A stretch of 64,000 nt of DNA from assembly GCF_029193885.1 (NCBI RefSeq), contig NZ_JARFVB010000001.1, positions 310,001 to 374,000 of the forward strand. Direction: 5' to 3'. Positions 30,783-38,140 of the stretch are shown piece after piece (the stretch's first letter is position 1; every line of letters starts with the position of its first letter). This stretch comes from Flagellimonas yonaguniensis (lineage in GTDB: Bacteria > Bacteroidota > Bacteroidia > Flavobacteriales > Flavobacteriaceae). The notes beneath the pieces were generated by a model, which worked only from the letters and a program-made list of their open reading frames with translations, was not told where the DNA came from and did not search any database. A program made the position numbers and the translations under genes.

Positions 30783-31139
30783 TTGGGCAAAATCAGGTTA
30801 AAGAACATTAGAATACATTCAAACCACGGATGTTTAAAGGAAGAAATGCTCATAGGGAGCGATTATAGGGTAGATCTTGAAATTACCGCTGACCTTTCCC
30901 AACCTGCGATTTCCGACCAACTTTCCGAAACTGTGGATTACGTTCATTTAAATAATATAATAAAAGAAGAAATGACAGTGCGTTCCAATTTATTGGAACA
31001 TGTGGCCAAACGTATCATTGACCGTATATTCAAGGAAATCAATCAAGTGACCGAAGTGGAAGTGGAAGTTTCCAAAATAAATCCACCGATTGGCGGCGAT
31101 GTAGAGAGTGTTTCGGTAAAACTCAAGAATACCCGTTGA
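30783..31139 (+). CDS. folB: Dihydroneopterin aldolase
   Basis: 118 residues with the start chosen here. Converts 7,8-dihydroneopterin to 6-hydroxymethyl-7,8-dihydropterin in folate synthesis. IRLKNIRIHSNHGCLKEEMLIGSDYRVDL is the family N-terminus with the GCLKEE substrate-binding region; SETVDYVHLNNII and ITE-type ANLLEHVAKRI follow, and KINPPIGGDVESVSV is the C-terminal signature. I chose the TTG giving MGKIRLKN because the upstream TTG at 30759 lies inside the promoter box and would add eight unconserved residues. Likely transcribed on its own after the spr operon. Confidence 0.93.
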   Translation: MGKIRLKNIRIHSNHGCLKEEMLIGSDYRVDLEITADLSQPAISDQLSETVDYVHLNNIIKEEMTVRSNLLEHVAKRIIDRIFKEINQVTEVEVEVSKINPPIGGDVESVSVKLKNTR

Positions 31140-31200
31140 ACAGATAATCTTAGAAGACAGATACTTTTATCTTTATTCAAAATTTGCCTACAACAAAAAC

Positions 31201-31272
31201 GGCATTGTGGTCGAATTGGATAGACAAAATCCCGCAAGGATTTTCATGGTGGTTCGAGTCCACCCGATGCCT
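31201..31272 (+). tRNA. tRNA-Cys (GCA), atypical anticodon loop with C33
   Basis: Full cloverleaf by eye: acceptor GGCATTG/CGATGCC, D stem GTC/GAC, anticodon stem AAATC/GATTT, loop CCGCAAG, T stem GGTGG/CCACC with loop TTCGAGT, discriminator T as expected for tRNA-Cys. The anticodon is GCA, but the nearly universal U33 is C, and C32/G38 could pair and shrink the loop. CCA is not encoded. A near-consensus promoter (AAAATTTG, 31179-31186) precedes it. It may be a real second Cys tRNA or a decaying copy. Confidence 0.75.
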
Positions 31273-31330
31273 CAATAATTTTGCTGAATATTTAGACTAT
31301 CTTTCAAACTGAATATTCGCAAAATATTTT

Positions 31331-31338
31331 TAGCTTTG
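31331..31338 (+). promoter_or_regulatory. Putative promoter -7 box of the second tRNA-Cys
   Basis: TAGCTTTG matches TAnnTTTG and ends 10 nt before the tRNA 5' end. Confidence 0.55.
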
Positions 31339-31348
31339 CGATCCAATT

Positions 31349-31419
31349 GGCATCGTGGCCGAGTGGCTAGGCAGAGCTCTGCAAAAGCTTGTACAGCGGT
31401 TCGAATCCGCTCGATGCCT
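31349..31419 (+). tRNA. tRNA-Cys (GCA)
   Basis: Acceptor GGCATCG/CGATGCC, D stem GCC/GGC, anticodon stem GAGCT/AGCTT, loop CTGCAAA (anticodon GCA, normal U33), T stem AGCGG/CCGCT with loop TTCGAAT, discriminator T. Standard tRNA-Cys, followed at once by a terminator. Shares acceptor and layout with the gene 77 bp upstream. Confidence 0.95.
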
Positions 31420-31420
31420 C

Positions 31421-31450
31421 AAAACCCAGTACTATGTGCTGGGTTTTTTG
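31421..31450. terminator. Intrinsic terminator between tRNA-Cys and lysE-type gene
   Basis: AAAACCCAG and CTGGGTTTT pair around a 9-nt loop, followed by a T run on plus. The A run on the other side lets it also end the minus-strand LysE-family gene that stops at 31454. Confidence 0.88.
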
Positions 31451-31453
31451 TTT

Positions 31454-32116
31454 TTACAAATCCTCTATTTTTTCTATTCTTTCTTGAATGTCAAATTTGT
31501 CCTTGGGTAAAAATCCCTTGGTGATCAGCACAATCCCACAGATGATTAGCACAATCCCCAAACCTTTTTTTATAAGTACAATACGCTCTTGGGTCAAATA
31601 GCGTTTCAATTGTTTGGCCAATAATATCTTCATCAAATCCGTACCAAAATAAACCAACAATACCGTCCCGAAAAAAACCAGCATCCTATCCGGATTGTTC
31701 TGTAAACTGGGGCCTACCACAATGATCATCCCCAACCAAAAAGCAAGTACGCCAATGTTGATGAAGTTCAAAAGAAAGCCTTTTACCAACAAACCCAAAT
31801 AAGTTCCCTTGGTGGCCTTGACATTGGACTTTTTCTTTGCCTTCTTCACAAAAAGGAATATCCCATAAACCAGTAAAATCATTCCTCCGAACACAAAAAG
31901 CCCCGGTTCATTGCTCAAATTCTCCAACAACTGAAAACTACTGAAATAAGCAATGAGCAAAAAAACGATATCGGCCAGTATTACCCCTATGTCCAAACTG
32001 ACCCCCGCCCTAAAGCCTTTGGTGGCACTTGTTTCCAACAAAACAAAGAAAACCGGGCCAATCATAAAGCTCAACAAAAACCCCAAAGGGATGGCAGCTT
32101 GGATATCATCAATCAT
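31454..32116 (-). CDS. LysE/RhtB-family amino-acid exporter
   Basis: 220 residues with about six hydrophobic helices. The N-terminus IPLGFLLSFMIGPVFFVLLETSATKGFRAGV carries the LysE pattern G-x-x-x-x-x-GP(V/G)-x-x-x-x-x-x-x-x-x-x-G-x-x-G near residues 11-40. Members export amino acids or derivatives; the substrate cannot be deduced. Two Lys-rich cytoplasmic stretches (KKAKKKSNVKATKG) are in the loops. It starts 3 bp after the stop of the head-GIN gene, so both are probably co-transcribed. Confidence 0.88.
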   Translation of the reverse strand: MIDDIQAAIPLGFLLSFMIGPVFFVLLETSATKGFRAGVSLDIGVILADIVFLLIAYFSSFQLLENLSNEPGLFVFGGMILLVYGIFLFVKKAKKKSNVKATKGTYLGLLVKGFLLNFINIGVLAFWLGMIIVVGPSLQNNPDRMLVFFGTVLLVYFGTDLMKILLAKQLKRYLTQERIVLIKKGLGIVLIICGIVLITKGFLPKDKFDIQERIEKIEDL

Positions 32117-32119
32117 TTT

Positions 32120-32800
32120 TTACTTTACTCTTTTTATTTTTCCACCAAAAAGGGTGTGTTCGTCCATTGTTTTGGGATCCCCATAGACCAGCACTTCGCC
32201 ACCGGCCTTCACATTGGCCTTCACATAATTTGAAGCGAATATTTCCGCATTTCCTCCCGCGTTTACGTTAATCGTCGTAAATTTTGTCTTAAAGGTTCGC
32301 CCATTGTAAGTACCACCAGTATTGATGATAACATCCTGGGTATTTGAAAATCCACCGGCAAAAATCTCCCCACCGGATACCGCTTTGATCAACAGTTGGT
32401 CCACTTCGCAATTGATTTCGAGCTTACCACCCTCTTGGGCCTTAAGTTCCAAAACTTCCTGTACATAGGTATCATCAGATGATATCTTTGCATCTTCATT
32501 GACATCGATCACTATCAGTTCTTCTGAATGGTACAGATCCACATAGGTTCTGTATCCACTGAATATTTTAAAGATTTCCATCCGGATTTTCAGGACCCCA
32601 TCGTTATTGACAATGGCAACATTAGTGGTATTCGCGCCCGTGATTACCGCTTTGTTCTCATTTGATTTGATAAGATTGATGGAAATGCCATCAAACCCCT
32701 TGACTTCGGTAAACTTTTGTAGGTTTTGGGTTACGGTTGCATCCTGCGCTTCAATATATTGAAGGGATAGGAACAAAATAACAAACGTAATGACTTTCAT
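32120..32800 (-). CDS. Head GIN (DUF2807) domain secreted protein
   Basis: 226 residues. Signal peptide MKVITFVILFLSLQYIEAQ, then LQKFTEVKGFDGISINLIKS, the typical head-GIN opening, and a beta-solenoid-like run where each strand contributes short V-x-A-G-G-x motifs (NINTGGTYNGRTF, VNAGGNAEIFASNYVKANVKAGG). Such proteins are periplasmic or surface proteins of unknown function. Upstream of and 3 bp from the LysE-family gene, and 52 bp downstream of rnr. Confidence 0.87.
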   Translation of the reverse strand: MKVITFVILFLSLQYIEAQDATVTQNLQKFTEVKGFDGISINLIKSNENKAVITGANTTNVAIVNNDGVLKIRMEIFKIFSGYRTYVDLYHSEELIVIDVNEDAKISSDDTYVQEVLELKAQEGGKLEINCEVDQLLIKAVSGGEIFAGGFSNTQDVIINTGGTYNGRTFKTKFTTINVNAGGNAEIFASNYVKANVKAGGEVLVYGDPKTMDEHTLFGGKIKRVK

Positions 32801-32852
32801 GTTATAAAAATTTGGTTCTCAATAGGATAACAAATTTCATTCCAAAATAGTA

Positions 32853-35036
32853 TCAACTCCTTTTACCTATCAACGAAAAATCCAGATGCCGTTTGATCAA
32901 ATCCGTGTTCTTTACCATCACATAGACTTCATCACCCAACTGGTACATTCTCTTGGTCCGCTCCCCAACTATGGCATACTGACGTTCATCAAACACATAA
33001 TAGTCATCTTTGATGTCGCGGATACGAACCATGCCCTCACATTTGTTCTCCACAATCTCCACATAAATGCCCCATTCGGTAACCCCTGAAATCACGCCCA
33101 AGAACTCTTGATCCTTATGGTCTTCCATGAACTTGATCTGCATGTACTTTATGGAATCCCTTTCAGCATTGGCGGCCAACAATTCCATATCCGAAGAATG
33201 TTTGCACTTTTCCTCGTACAAAGTGGCTTTTGGTGTTTTTTCCTTGTCCAGGTAATGCTGGAGTAATCGGTGCACCATGACATCGGGATAACGCCGTATG
33301 GGTGAGGTAAAATGCGTGTAATATTCAAACCCCAATCCGTAGTGCCCAATATTCTCTGTGGTATAGATGGCCTTGCTCATACTCCGAATGGCCAAGGTAT
33401 CCACCAAGTTCTGTTCCTTCTTGCCCTTTACATCCTCCAATAACTGGTTCAAGGACTTATTAATGGTCTTACTGTCCTTGAGATTGATACTATGACCAAA
33501 TCTGGAAATAACACCGTTCAGGGCCATTAATTTTTCCTCATCGGGCTTGTCGTGCACACGATACACAAATGTTTTCTTTTGCTTGCCTATAAATTCCGCA
33601 ACCTTTCTATTGGCCAAGAGCATAAACTCCTCGATGAGCTTATTGGCATCCTTGGCTTCCTTGAAATAGACACCCACGGGTTCATTGTCTTCGGACAGAT
33701 GGAATTTAACCTCAATTTTATCAAAAGAGATGGCCCCCGCATCCATGCGAGCTTGGCGCATGAGCTTGGCCAATCTATCAAAAGTGAGAACTGCCTGAAC
33801 GATATCATCCGTAACGGAATAAGCCCCTTCCCTAATGGATATGTCCTTCGGTATCTTACCTTGTTCGGTTTCTATGATATGCTGTGCTTCTTCATAGGCA
33901 AAGCGCTCGTTGGAATTAATGGCTGTCCTGCCGAACCATTGTTTTACCAATCGAGCCTTATCGTCCATTTCAAAAACAGCGGAAAAGGTATATTTCTCTT
34001 CGTTGGGTCTTAGTGAACAGGCCTTGTTGGACAATACTTCGGGCAGCATCGGAACCACACGGTCCACCAAATAAACCGATGTCGCGCGATCGTAAGCTTC
34101 ATCTTCCAGCACGGTATCTGGCTGTACATAGTGGGAAACATCGGCAATATGAATGCCTATCTCATAGTTTCCGTTCTCCAATCGTTGAAAGGAAAGTGCA
34201 TCATCAAAATCCTTGGCATCCTTGGGATCGATGGTAAAAGTCAACACATCGCGCATATCCCTACGCTTGGCTATCTCCGATTCTTTGATACTGGTATCCA
34301 ATGTTTTAGCGAACTGTTCCACTTCATACGGGAATTCGTGCGGCAGACCATACTCAGCCAAAATTGCATGTATCTCGGTATTGTGCTCTCCAGGTCTGCC
34401 CAATACTTCCACAATTTCCCCATAAGGGGAATCGGTATCATCGGGCCAATCGCCAAGGTTGACCAATACCTTGTCCCCATCATTTGCTTTCTTCAACTTT
34501 TCAGGAGGGATAAATATATCGGTGTACATCCTGGAATCGGTAGGTCGAACAAAGGCAAAGCGCTTTTGTTTATCCACAATACCTACATAAGAAGTCTTTT
34601 TACGTTCGAGAACTTTGGAGATTTCCCCCTCCATTTTCTTGCTCTTTCTTCTAGGCCTTATGAATACTTCGACAGTATCGCCATGGAAAGCTTTGTTCAG
34701 GTTATTGTTGGCCACAAAAATATCGTCCTCCAATTCATCCACTACTATATAGGCATTACCACTTGTGGTCAAATCCACCTTTCCTGTGTAGTAAGTATAT
34801 TGGGATGGCTTCTTTTGATACTTGCCCCTATCCACTTCAATAATGCGTTCACTGGCCTTTAGCTGCCCCAAACGTTTGATCAAAAGGTTCCTATCTTGTG
34901 TATCGGTAATACCTAATTTAGAAGCTATTTGCTTGTAATTGAAGGTTTTGGATGGTTCTTTTTCCAGTACGGTGAAAATGCCCTTCGTAATTTCATTCTT
35001 TCGCTGACTACCAGCCCTCTTCTTTTTCTTTGACAT
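32853..35036 (-). CDS. rnr: Ribonuclease R (RNB-family 3'-5' exoribonuclease)
   Basis: 727 residues. Degrades structured RNA hydrolytically. Layout: N-terminal winged-helix (about 15-70), cold-shock OB domains (about 70-230), RNB catalytic domain with TIDPKDAKDFDDALS near residue 270 that supplies the metal-binding aspartates, YTHFTSPIRRYPDVMVHRLL near 570, and a C-terminal S1 domain (EFLGVISGVTEWGIYVEI). A complete family member. Gene order rnr, then rpiB divergently across a 593-bp AT-rich gap. Confidence 0.96.
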   Translation of the reverse strand: MSKKKKRAGSQRKNEITKGIFTVLEKEPSKTFNYKQIASKLGITDTQDRNLLIKRLGQLKASERIIEVDRGKYQKKPSQYTYYTGKVDLTTSGNAYIVVDELEDDIFVANNNLNKAFHGDTVEVFIRPRRKSKKMEGEISKVLERKKTSYVGIVDKQKRFAFVRPTDSRMYTDIFIPPEKLKKANDGDKVLVNLGDWPDDTDSPYGEIVEVLGRPGEHNTEIHAILAEYGLPHEFPYEVEQFAKTLDTSIKESEIAKRRDMRDVLTFTIDPKDAKDFDDALSFQRLENGNYEIGIHIADVSHYVQPDTVLEDEAYDRATSVYLVDRVVPMLPEVLSNKACSLRPNEEKYTFSAVFEMDDKARLVKQWFGRTAINSNERFAYEEAQHIIETEQGKIPKDISIREGAYSVTDDIVQAVLTFDRLAKLMRQARMDAGAISFDKIEVKFHLSEDNEPVGVYFKEAKDANKLIEEFMLLANRKVAEFIGKQKKTFVYRVHDKPDEEKLMALNGVISRFGHSINLKDSKTINKSLNQLLEDVKGKKEQNLVDTLAIRSMSKAIYTTENIGHYGLGFEYYTHFTSPIRRYPDVMVHRLLQHYLDKEKTPKATLYEEKCKHSSDMELLAANAERDSIKYMQIKFMEDHKDQEFLGVISGVTEWGIYVEIVENKCEGMVRIRDIKDDYYVFDERQYAIVGERTKRMYQLGDEVYVMVKNTDLIKRHLDFSLIGKRS

Positions 35037-35629
35037 TAACGTCCTTATTTTTTTGAAAAATACGAATTATAATCCTTGACCAACAAGGAAAGGAAGAGTA
35101 ATCCAAAACAAAATAAACTTTATCAACAATAATCAATATTATCTTTTTTCTTCTTTTTTAAATTTTATTAAAATGATGATTATGATGGATCGTTGAAATG
35201 TGGAATAAAATTTTTAGGAAAAAATTGCTTTGAACGATCAAAATATTTTGTTCACAATTTATCAGAACACAAGAAAATTAAGAATCAAAGGATTAGAATT
35301 TTTGTCCACGGTTTTTAATAACCGTTATCAACATCAATTTATTGAAAAGTTAATGTGTTTTTAATGTTAATTACCTACAAAAAAGGGTTCATATTGGTTG
35401 ATTAATTTTTAATGGAATATTATCCCAACATTAAATAATAATTCCTACTGATCGATTTTCTTGAAAAACAAAATTTCATTACCAATAGTTTTCTGTAAAT
35501 AGTTAACAAAATGGTGGCATTGTTAATTGCTTGTTTTTTAAACCAATGCAAAAATCCACTCGTTTTTATAAACAACATAACATGAAAAGATATTGTACCT
35601 TTGTTATGTACCCATTTTAATACAAAACC
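35037..35629. other. 593-bp AT-rich intergenic region with DnaA-box-like 9-mers (possible oriC)
   Basis: No coding frame I can support. It is very rich in A and T runs. Four 9-mers resemble the DnaA box TTATCCACA: TTATCAACA at 35120-35128 and 35325-35333 (one mismatch each), TTGTTCACA at 35248-35256 and TTGTCCACG at 35302-35310 (two mismatches each). Length, AT content and divergent flanking genes (rnr, rpiB) fit an origin, but dnaA is not in the window and such near-matches occur by chance in AT-rich DNA. Confidence 0.35.
35596..35603 (+). promoter_or_regulatory. Putative rpiB promoter -7 box
   Basis: TACCTTTG matches TAnnTTTG and lies 26 nt before the rpiB ATG. Confidence 0.6.
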
Positions 35630-36061
35630 ATGAAAATTGCCATAGGAAATGACCATGCAGGAACCGATTATAAACTTGCCATTATAGGTCTCTTAAAATC
35701 CAAGGGAATAGAAGTTGTCAATTATGGAACCGATGGAACCGATAGTGTGGATTATCCAGATTTCACACATCCCGTGGCCAATGATGTGGCCGAAGGAAAG
35801 GTTGATTTTGGAATTGTGATTTGTGGTAGTGGCAATGGCGCTACCATGACAATCAATAAACACCAAAACATTCGAGGTGCTCTTTGCTGGAACAAAGAAA
35901 TAACACAGCTCGCACGAGAACACAACGATGCCAATATTTTAAGTTTGCCCGCTCGCTTTATATCACTTCCCCAGGCATTGGATATGGTGGAAACATTTTT
36001 GAACACTGAGTTCCAAGGTGGTAGGCACGAACGCAGAATAGAAAAAATTCCTTGTAGATAA
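35630..36061 (+). CDS. rpiB: Ribose-5-phosphate isomerase B
   Basis: 143 residues. Interconverts ribose 5-phosphate and ribulose 5-phosphate (RpiB/LacA fold). IGNDHAGTDYK at the N-terminus binds phosphate; VICGSGNGATMTINK (about 64-78) holds the catalytic Cys region; the C-terminus GGRHERRIEKI is the family signature. The gene is followed 5 bp later by the CDF exporter, so rpiB, the CDF gene and elaA are likely one transcript. Confidence 0.95.
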   Translation: MKIAIGNDHAGTDYKLAIIGLLKSKGIEVVNYGTDGTDSVDYPDFTHPVANDVAEGKVDFGIVICGSGNGATMTINKHQNIRGALCWNKEITQLAREHNDANILSLPARFISLPQALDMVETFLNTEFQGGRHERRIEKIPCR

Positions 36062-36066
36062 GCCCT

Positions 36067-36987
36067 ATGGGTCATCATCATCACGGACATTCACATTCGC
36101 ACGCACATTCAGATCTAAAAGGAAGAAACCTTCTTATTTCCATTTTCCTGAACATTGGCATTACCCTGGCCCAAATTATAGGGGGATTGTTATCGGGAAG
36201 TCTAGCCTTGTTATCGGATGCCCTTCACAATTTTAGTGATGTACTTTCTTTGGTCATTAGTTATGGCGCCCAAAGATTAGGGAAACGCCAGGCATCCAGT
36301 CTTAAAACCTTTGGTTATAAACGTGCCGAAATTTTAGCAGCATTCATAAATGCTGCCACCCTTGTTGTTGTAGCCATTATTTTGATGAAGGAAGCTGTGG
36401 AAAGGCTGCTTGATCCACAAGAAATAGCATCCAATCTTGTTATCTGGATGGCTTTGATTGCCATTGCAGGCAACGGATTCAGTGTATTGCTGTTGAAAAA
36501 GGATTCCAACCACAATATGAACATGAAATCCGCCTATTTGCATCTACTTACCGATATGATGGCTTCAGTGGCCGTATTGATAGGTGGTGTTCTGATGAAA
36601 TATTTCCAGATTTACTGGGTAGATGCCTTACTTACCATGATCATTGGTGTTTATTTGATTTATATGGGATATGATTTGTTGAAGGAATCCACCAAGGTAT
36701 TGATGCTTTTTACACCGAAATCAGTGGTAATTCAAGATATTGTGGAATCCATCTGTACCATAGAACCCGTAAAAAATGTGCACCATGTGCATATTTGGCA
36801 ACTGAATGAAGAAGAGGTTCACATGGAGGCCCATATCGATTTCAAAAATGATATCCGACTATCGGAATTTGATGAAATCCTTGAAAAAATCGAGGAGCAT
36901 GTTTACCATAAGCACGGTATCAACCATGTGAACATACAGCCTGAGTTTGATAAATGCGATTCCAAAAGCGTAATAGTACAAGATTAA
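36067..36987 (+). CDS. Cation diffusion facilitator (CDF) divalent-metal exporter
   Basis: 306 residues. A His-rich N-terminus (MGHHHHGHSHSHAHSD) is followed by six hydrophobic helices. ALLSDALHNFSDVLSL (helix 2) and YLHLLTDMMASVAVLIGG (helix 5) carry the HxxxD-type metal site pairs of the Zn/Cd exporter branch; a ferredoxin-like C-terminal domain with VHHVHIWQLNEEEVHMEAHI follows. Proton-driven zinc (possibly cadmium or cobalt) export from the cytoplasm is the family role. Its TAA overlaps the elaA ATG (TAATG). Confidence 0.93.
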   Translation: MGHHHHGHSHSHAHSDLKGRNLLISIFLNIGITLAQIIGGLLSGSLALLSDALHNFSDVLSLVISYGAQRLGKRQASSLKTFGYKRAEILAAFINAATLVVVAIILMKEAVERLLDPQEIASNLVIWMALIAIAGNGFSVLLLKKDSNHNMNMKSAYLHLLTDMMASVAVLIGGVLMKYFQIYWVDALLTMIIGVYLIYMGYDLLKESTKVLMLFTPKSVVIQDIVESICTIEPVKNVHHVHIWQLNEEEVHMEAHIDFKNDIRLSEFDEILEKIEEHVYHKHGINHVNIQPEFDKCDSKSVIVQD

Positions 36988-37427
36988 TGCAAGTAACCGT
37001 TAAAACTTTTGACGAGCTCTCTACCAATGAGCTCTACCAAATTCTGCGACTCCGTAGCGAGGTTTTTGTGGTGGAACAGGATTGTGTGTATCAAGATGTG
37101 GACAACAAGGACCAAAAAGCACTTCATGTGATGGGTGTTAAAGATGGCGTAGTAGTTGCTTATACCAGGGTGTTTAAACCGGGCGATTATTTTAGCAATG
37201 TAAGCATAGGCAGGGTAGTGGTAAGCCAAGACCAGCGTAAATATGGATTGGGCAAACGGATAATGAAAGCCTCATTAGCTGCTATTGACCAAAGATTTCC
37301 GAATCAACCCATTGAAATTTCCGCACAATCTTATCTATTGAAGTTTTATACGGAACTTGGTTTTACCGCCTTTGGCGAAGAATATTTGGAAGATGGAATT
37401 CCCCACCGAAGAATGTTGAAAGAGTAA
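36987..37427 (+). CDS. elaA: ElaA-type GNAT acetyltransferase
   Basis: 146 residues. LYQILRLRSEVFVVEQDCVYQDVDNKD matches the ElaA N-terminal signature, IGRVVVSQDQRKYGLGKRIM is the acetyl-CoA-binding motif A, and YTELGFTAFGEEYLEDGIPHRRM is the conserved C-terminus. The substrate of ElaA is not known to me. The start ATG overlaps the CDF stop codon in a TAATG junction, which fits better than the longer frame beginning at 36954 inside the CDF gene. Confidence 0.92.
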   Translation: MQVTVKTFDELSTNELYQILRLRSEVFVVEQDCVYQDVDNKDQKALHVMGVKDGVVVAYTRVFKPGDYFSNVSIGRVVVSQDQRKYGLGKRIMKASLAAIDQRFPNQPIEISAQSYLLKFYTELGFTAFGEEYLEDGIPHRRMLKE

Positions 37428-37439
37428 TTTTATGATGTC

Positions 37440-37530
37440 ATGCCGTACCAGATACGGCATCTATCATCCAACAACAATGGATTTCTGCCGGAGTTTATGC
37501 TGAGCAAAGTCGAAATGCAGGAACGACAGT
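37440..37530. repeat. Intergenic palindromic element after elaA
   Basis: ATGCCGTA (37440-37447) and TACGGCAT (37453-37460) form a perfect hairpin with a 5-nt loop. It is followed by a stretch ending GAGTTTATGCTGAGCAAAGTCGAAATG, which resembles in style the dispersed intergenic repeats common in flavobacterial genomes; this is from memory. It may also act as a terminator-like structure between elaA and the convergent restriction-type gene. Confidence 0.5.
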
Positions 37531-37531
37531 A

Positions 37532-38140
37532 TCAAACCAACTTTTTCGCCACACCAATGCGTTCCAAATAGTCCAACTTAAGAACAAGGTTTATAGGTTT
37601 TTCCGCTTTGTTCTTCCTGGAAAAAAATAGATATCCTTCAGTTTGGGGATTCAATTTTTCCAACACCAATTTGCCATGTACATCTTGGTTTTCAGTAATG
37701 ATTTGTTCTAAATATGTTCGGGACAGTCCAGTTTTATCCAATAGGAAAATCAGTTTTTCCCGATTTACAAAAGTGATACTGCATGAAGTGAACATATCCG
37801 TTTCGTCCGAATAAATACTGGTAACCAAGGCATAAAAATGGGTCTTTTTGGAAGTATCGAACAACCAACCCTGTTTTTGAATTCCAGCCTTTTGATAAAA
37901 CAGTTCAAAGGCAAATGTAGGCAAGCTTTCGTTGATGTAATCCAGTTGTGCTTTTTCATCCAGATAAAAACTTTTTCCCGATTGGTTATCCTTTAGGATA
38001 AGGTCTATGCCCTGCAACTGCTTCTTAATATGGGAAACACGCTCAAAGCTGTGATGCTTTAGGTGTTTTTTATAGTAAAAATCCAGTAAGGGGGTTAATT
38101 GTTTTTCTTTGGATAGATCAGCTTTGAAATTGCTTTTCAA
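37532..38140 (-). CDS. Candidate type II restriction endonuclease partner of the adjacent C5 methyltransferase
   Basis: 202 residues from the TTG at 38140 (an ATG at 38230 in the same frame would overlap the methyltransferase by 113 bp and add 30 unlikely residues). I do not recognise the family. GIDLILKDN (D46) followed by FYLDEKAQLDY (D61-E62-K63) gives a D-x14-DEK arrangement like the PD-(D/E)XK nuclease core, and conserved-looking polar C-terminal sequence ends LDYLERIGVAKKLV. It directly follows the C5 methyltransferase with a 23-bp overlap on the same strand, the usual layout of a type II restriction-modification pair. Function as the cognate endonuclease is an inference from motif plus position. 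Confidence 0.6.
   Translation of the reverse strand: MKSNFKADLSKEKQLTPLLDFYYKKHLKHHSFERVSHIKKQLQGIDLILKDNQSGKSFYLDEKAQLDYINESLPTFAFELFYQKAGIQKQGWLFDTSKKTHFYALVTSIYSDETDMFTSCSITFVNREKLIFLLDKTGLSRTYLEQIITENQDVHGKLVLEKLNPQTEGYLFFSRKNKAEKPINLVLKLDYLERIGVAKKLV

Noticed and set aside
31201..31272. Calling the first tRNA-Cys a pseudogene outright
   Set aside because: All stems pair, T73 is kept and a promoter-like box is present; only position 33 is abnormal.
34131..34862. A 243-codon plus-strand frame antisense to rnr
   Set aside because: rnr carries the full domain set on the opposite strand; the frame is a codon-structure shadow.
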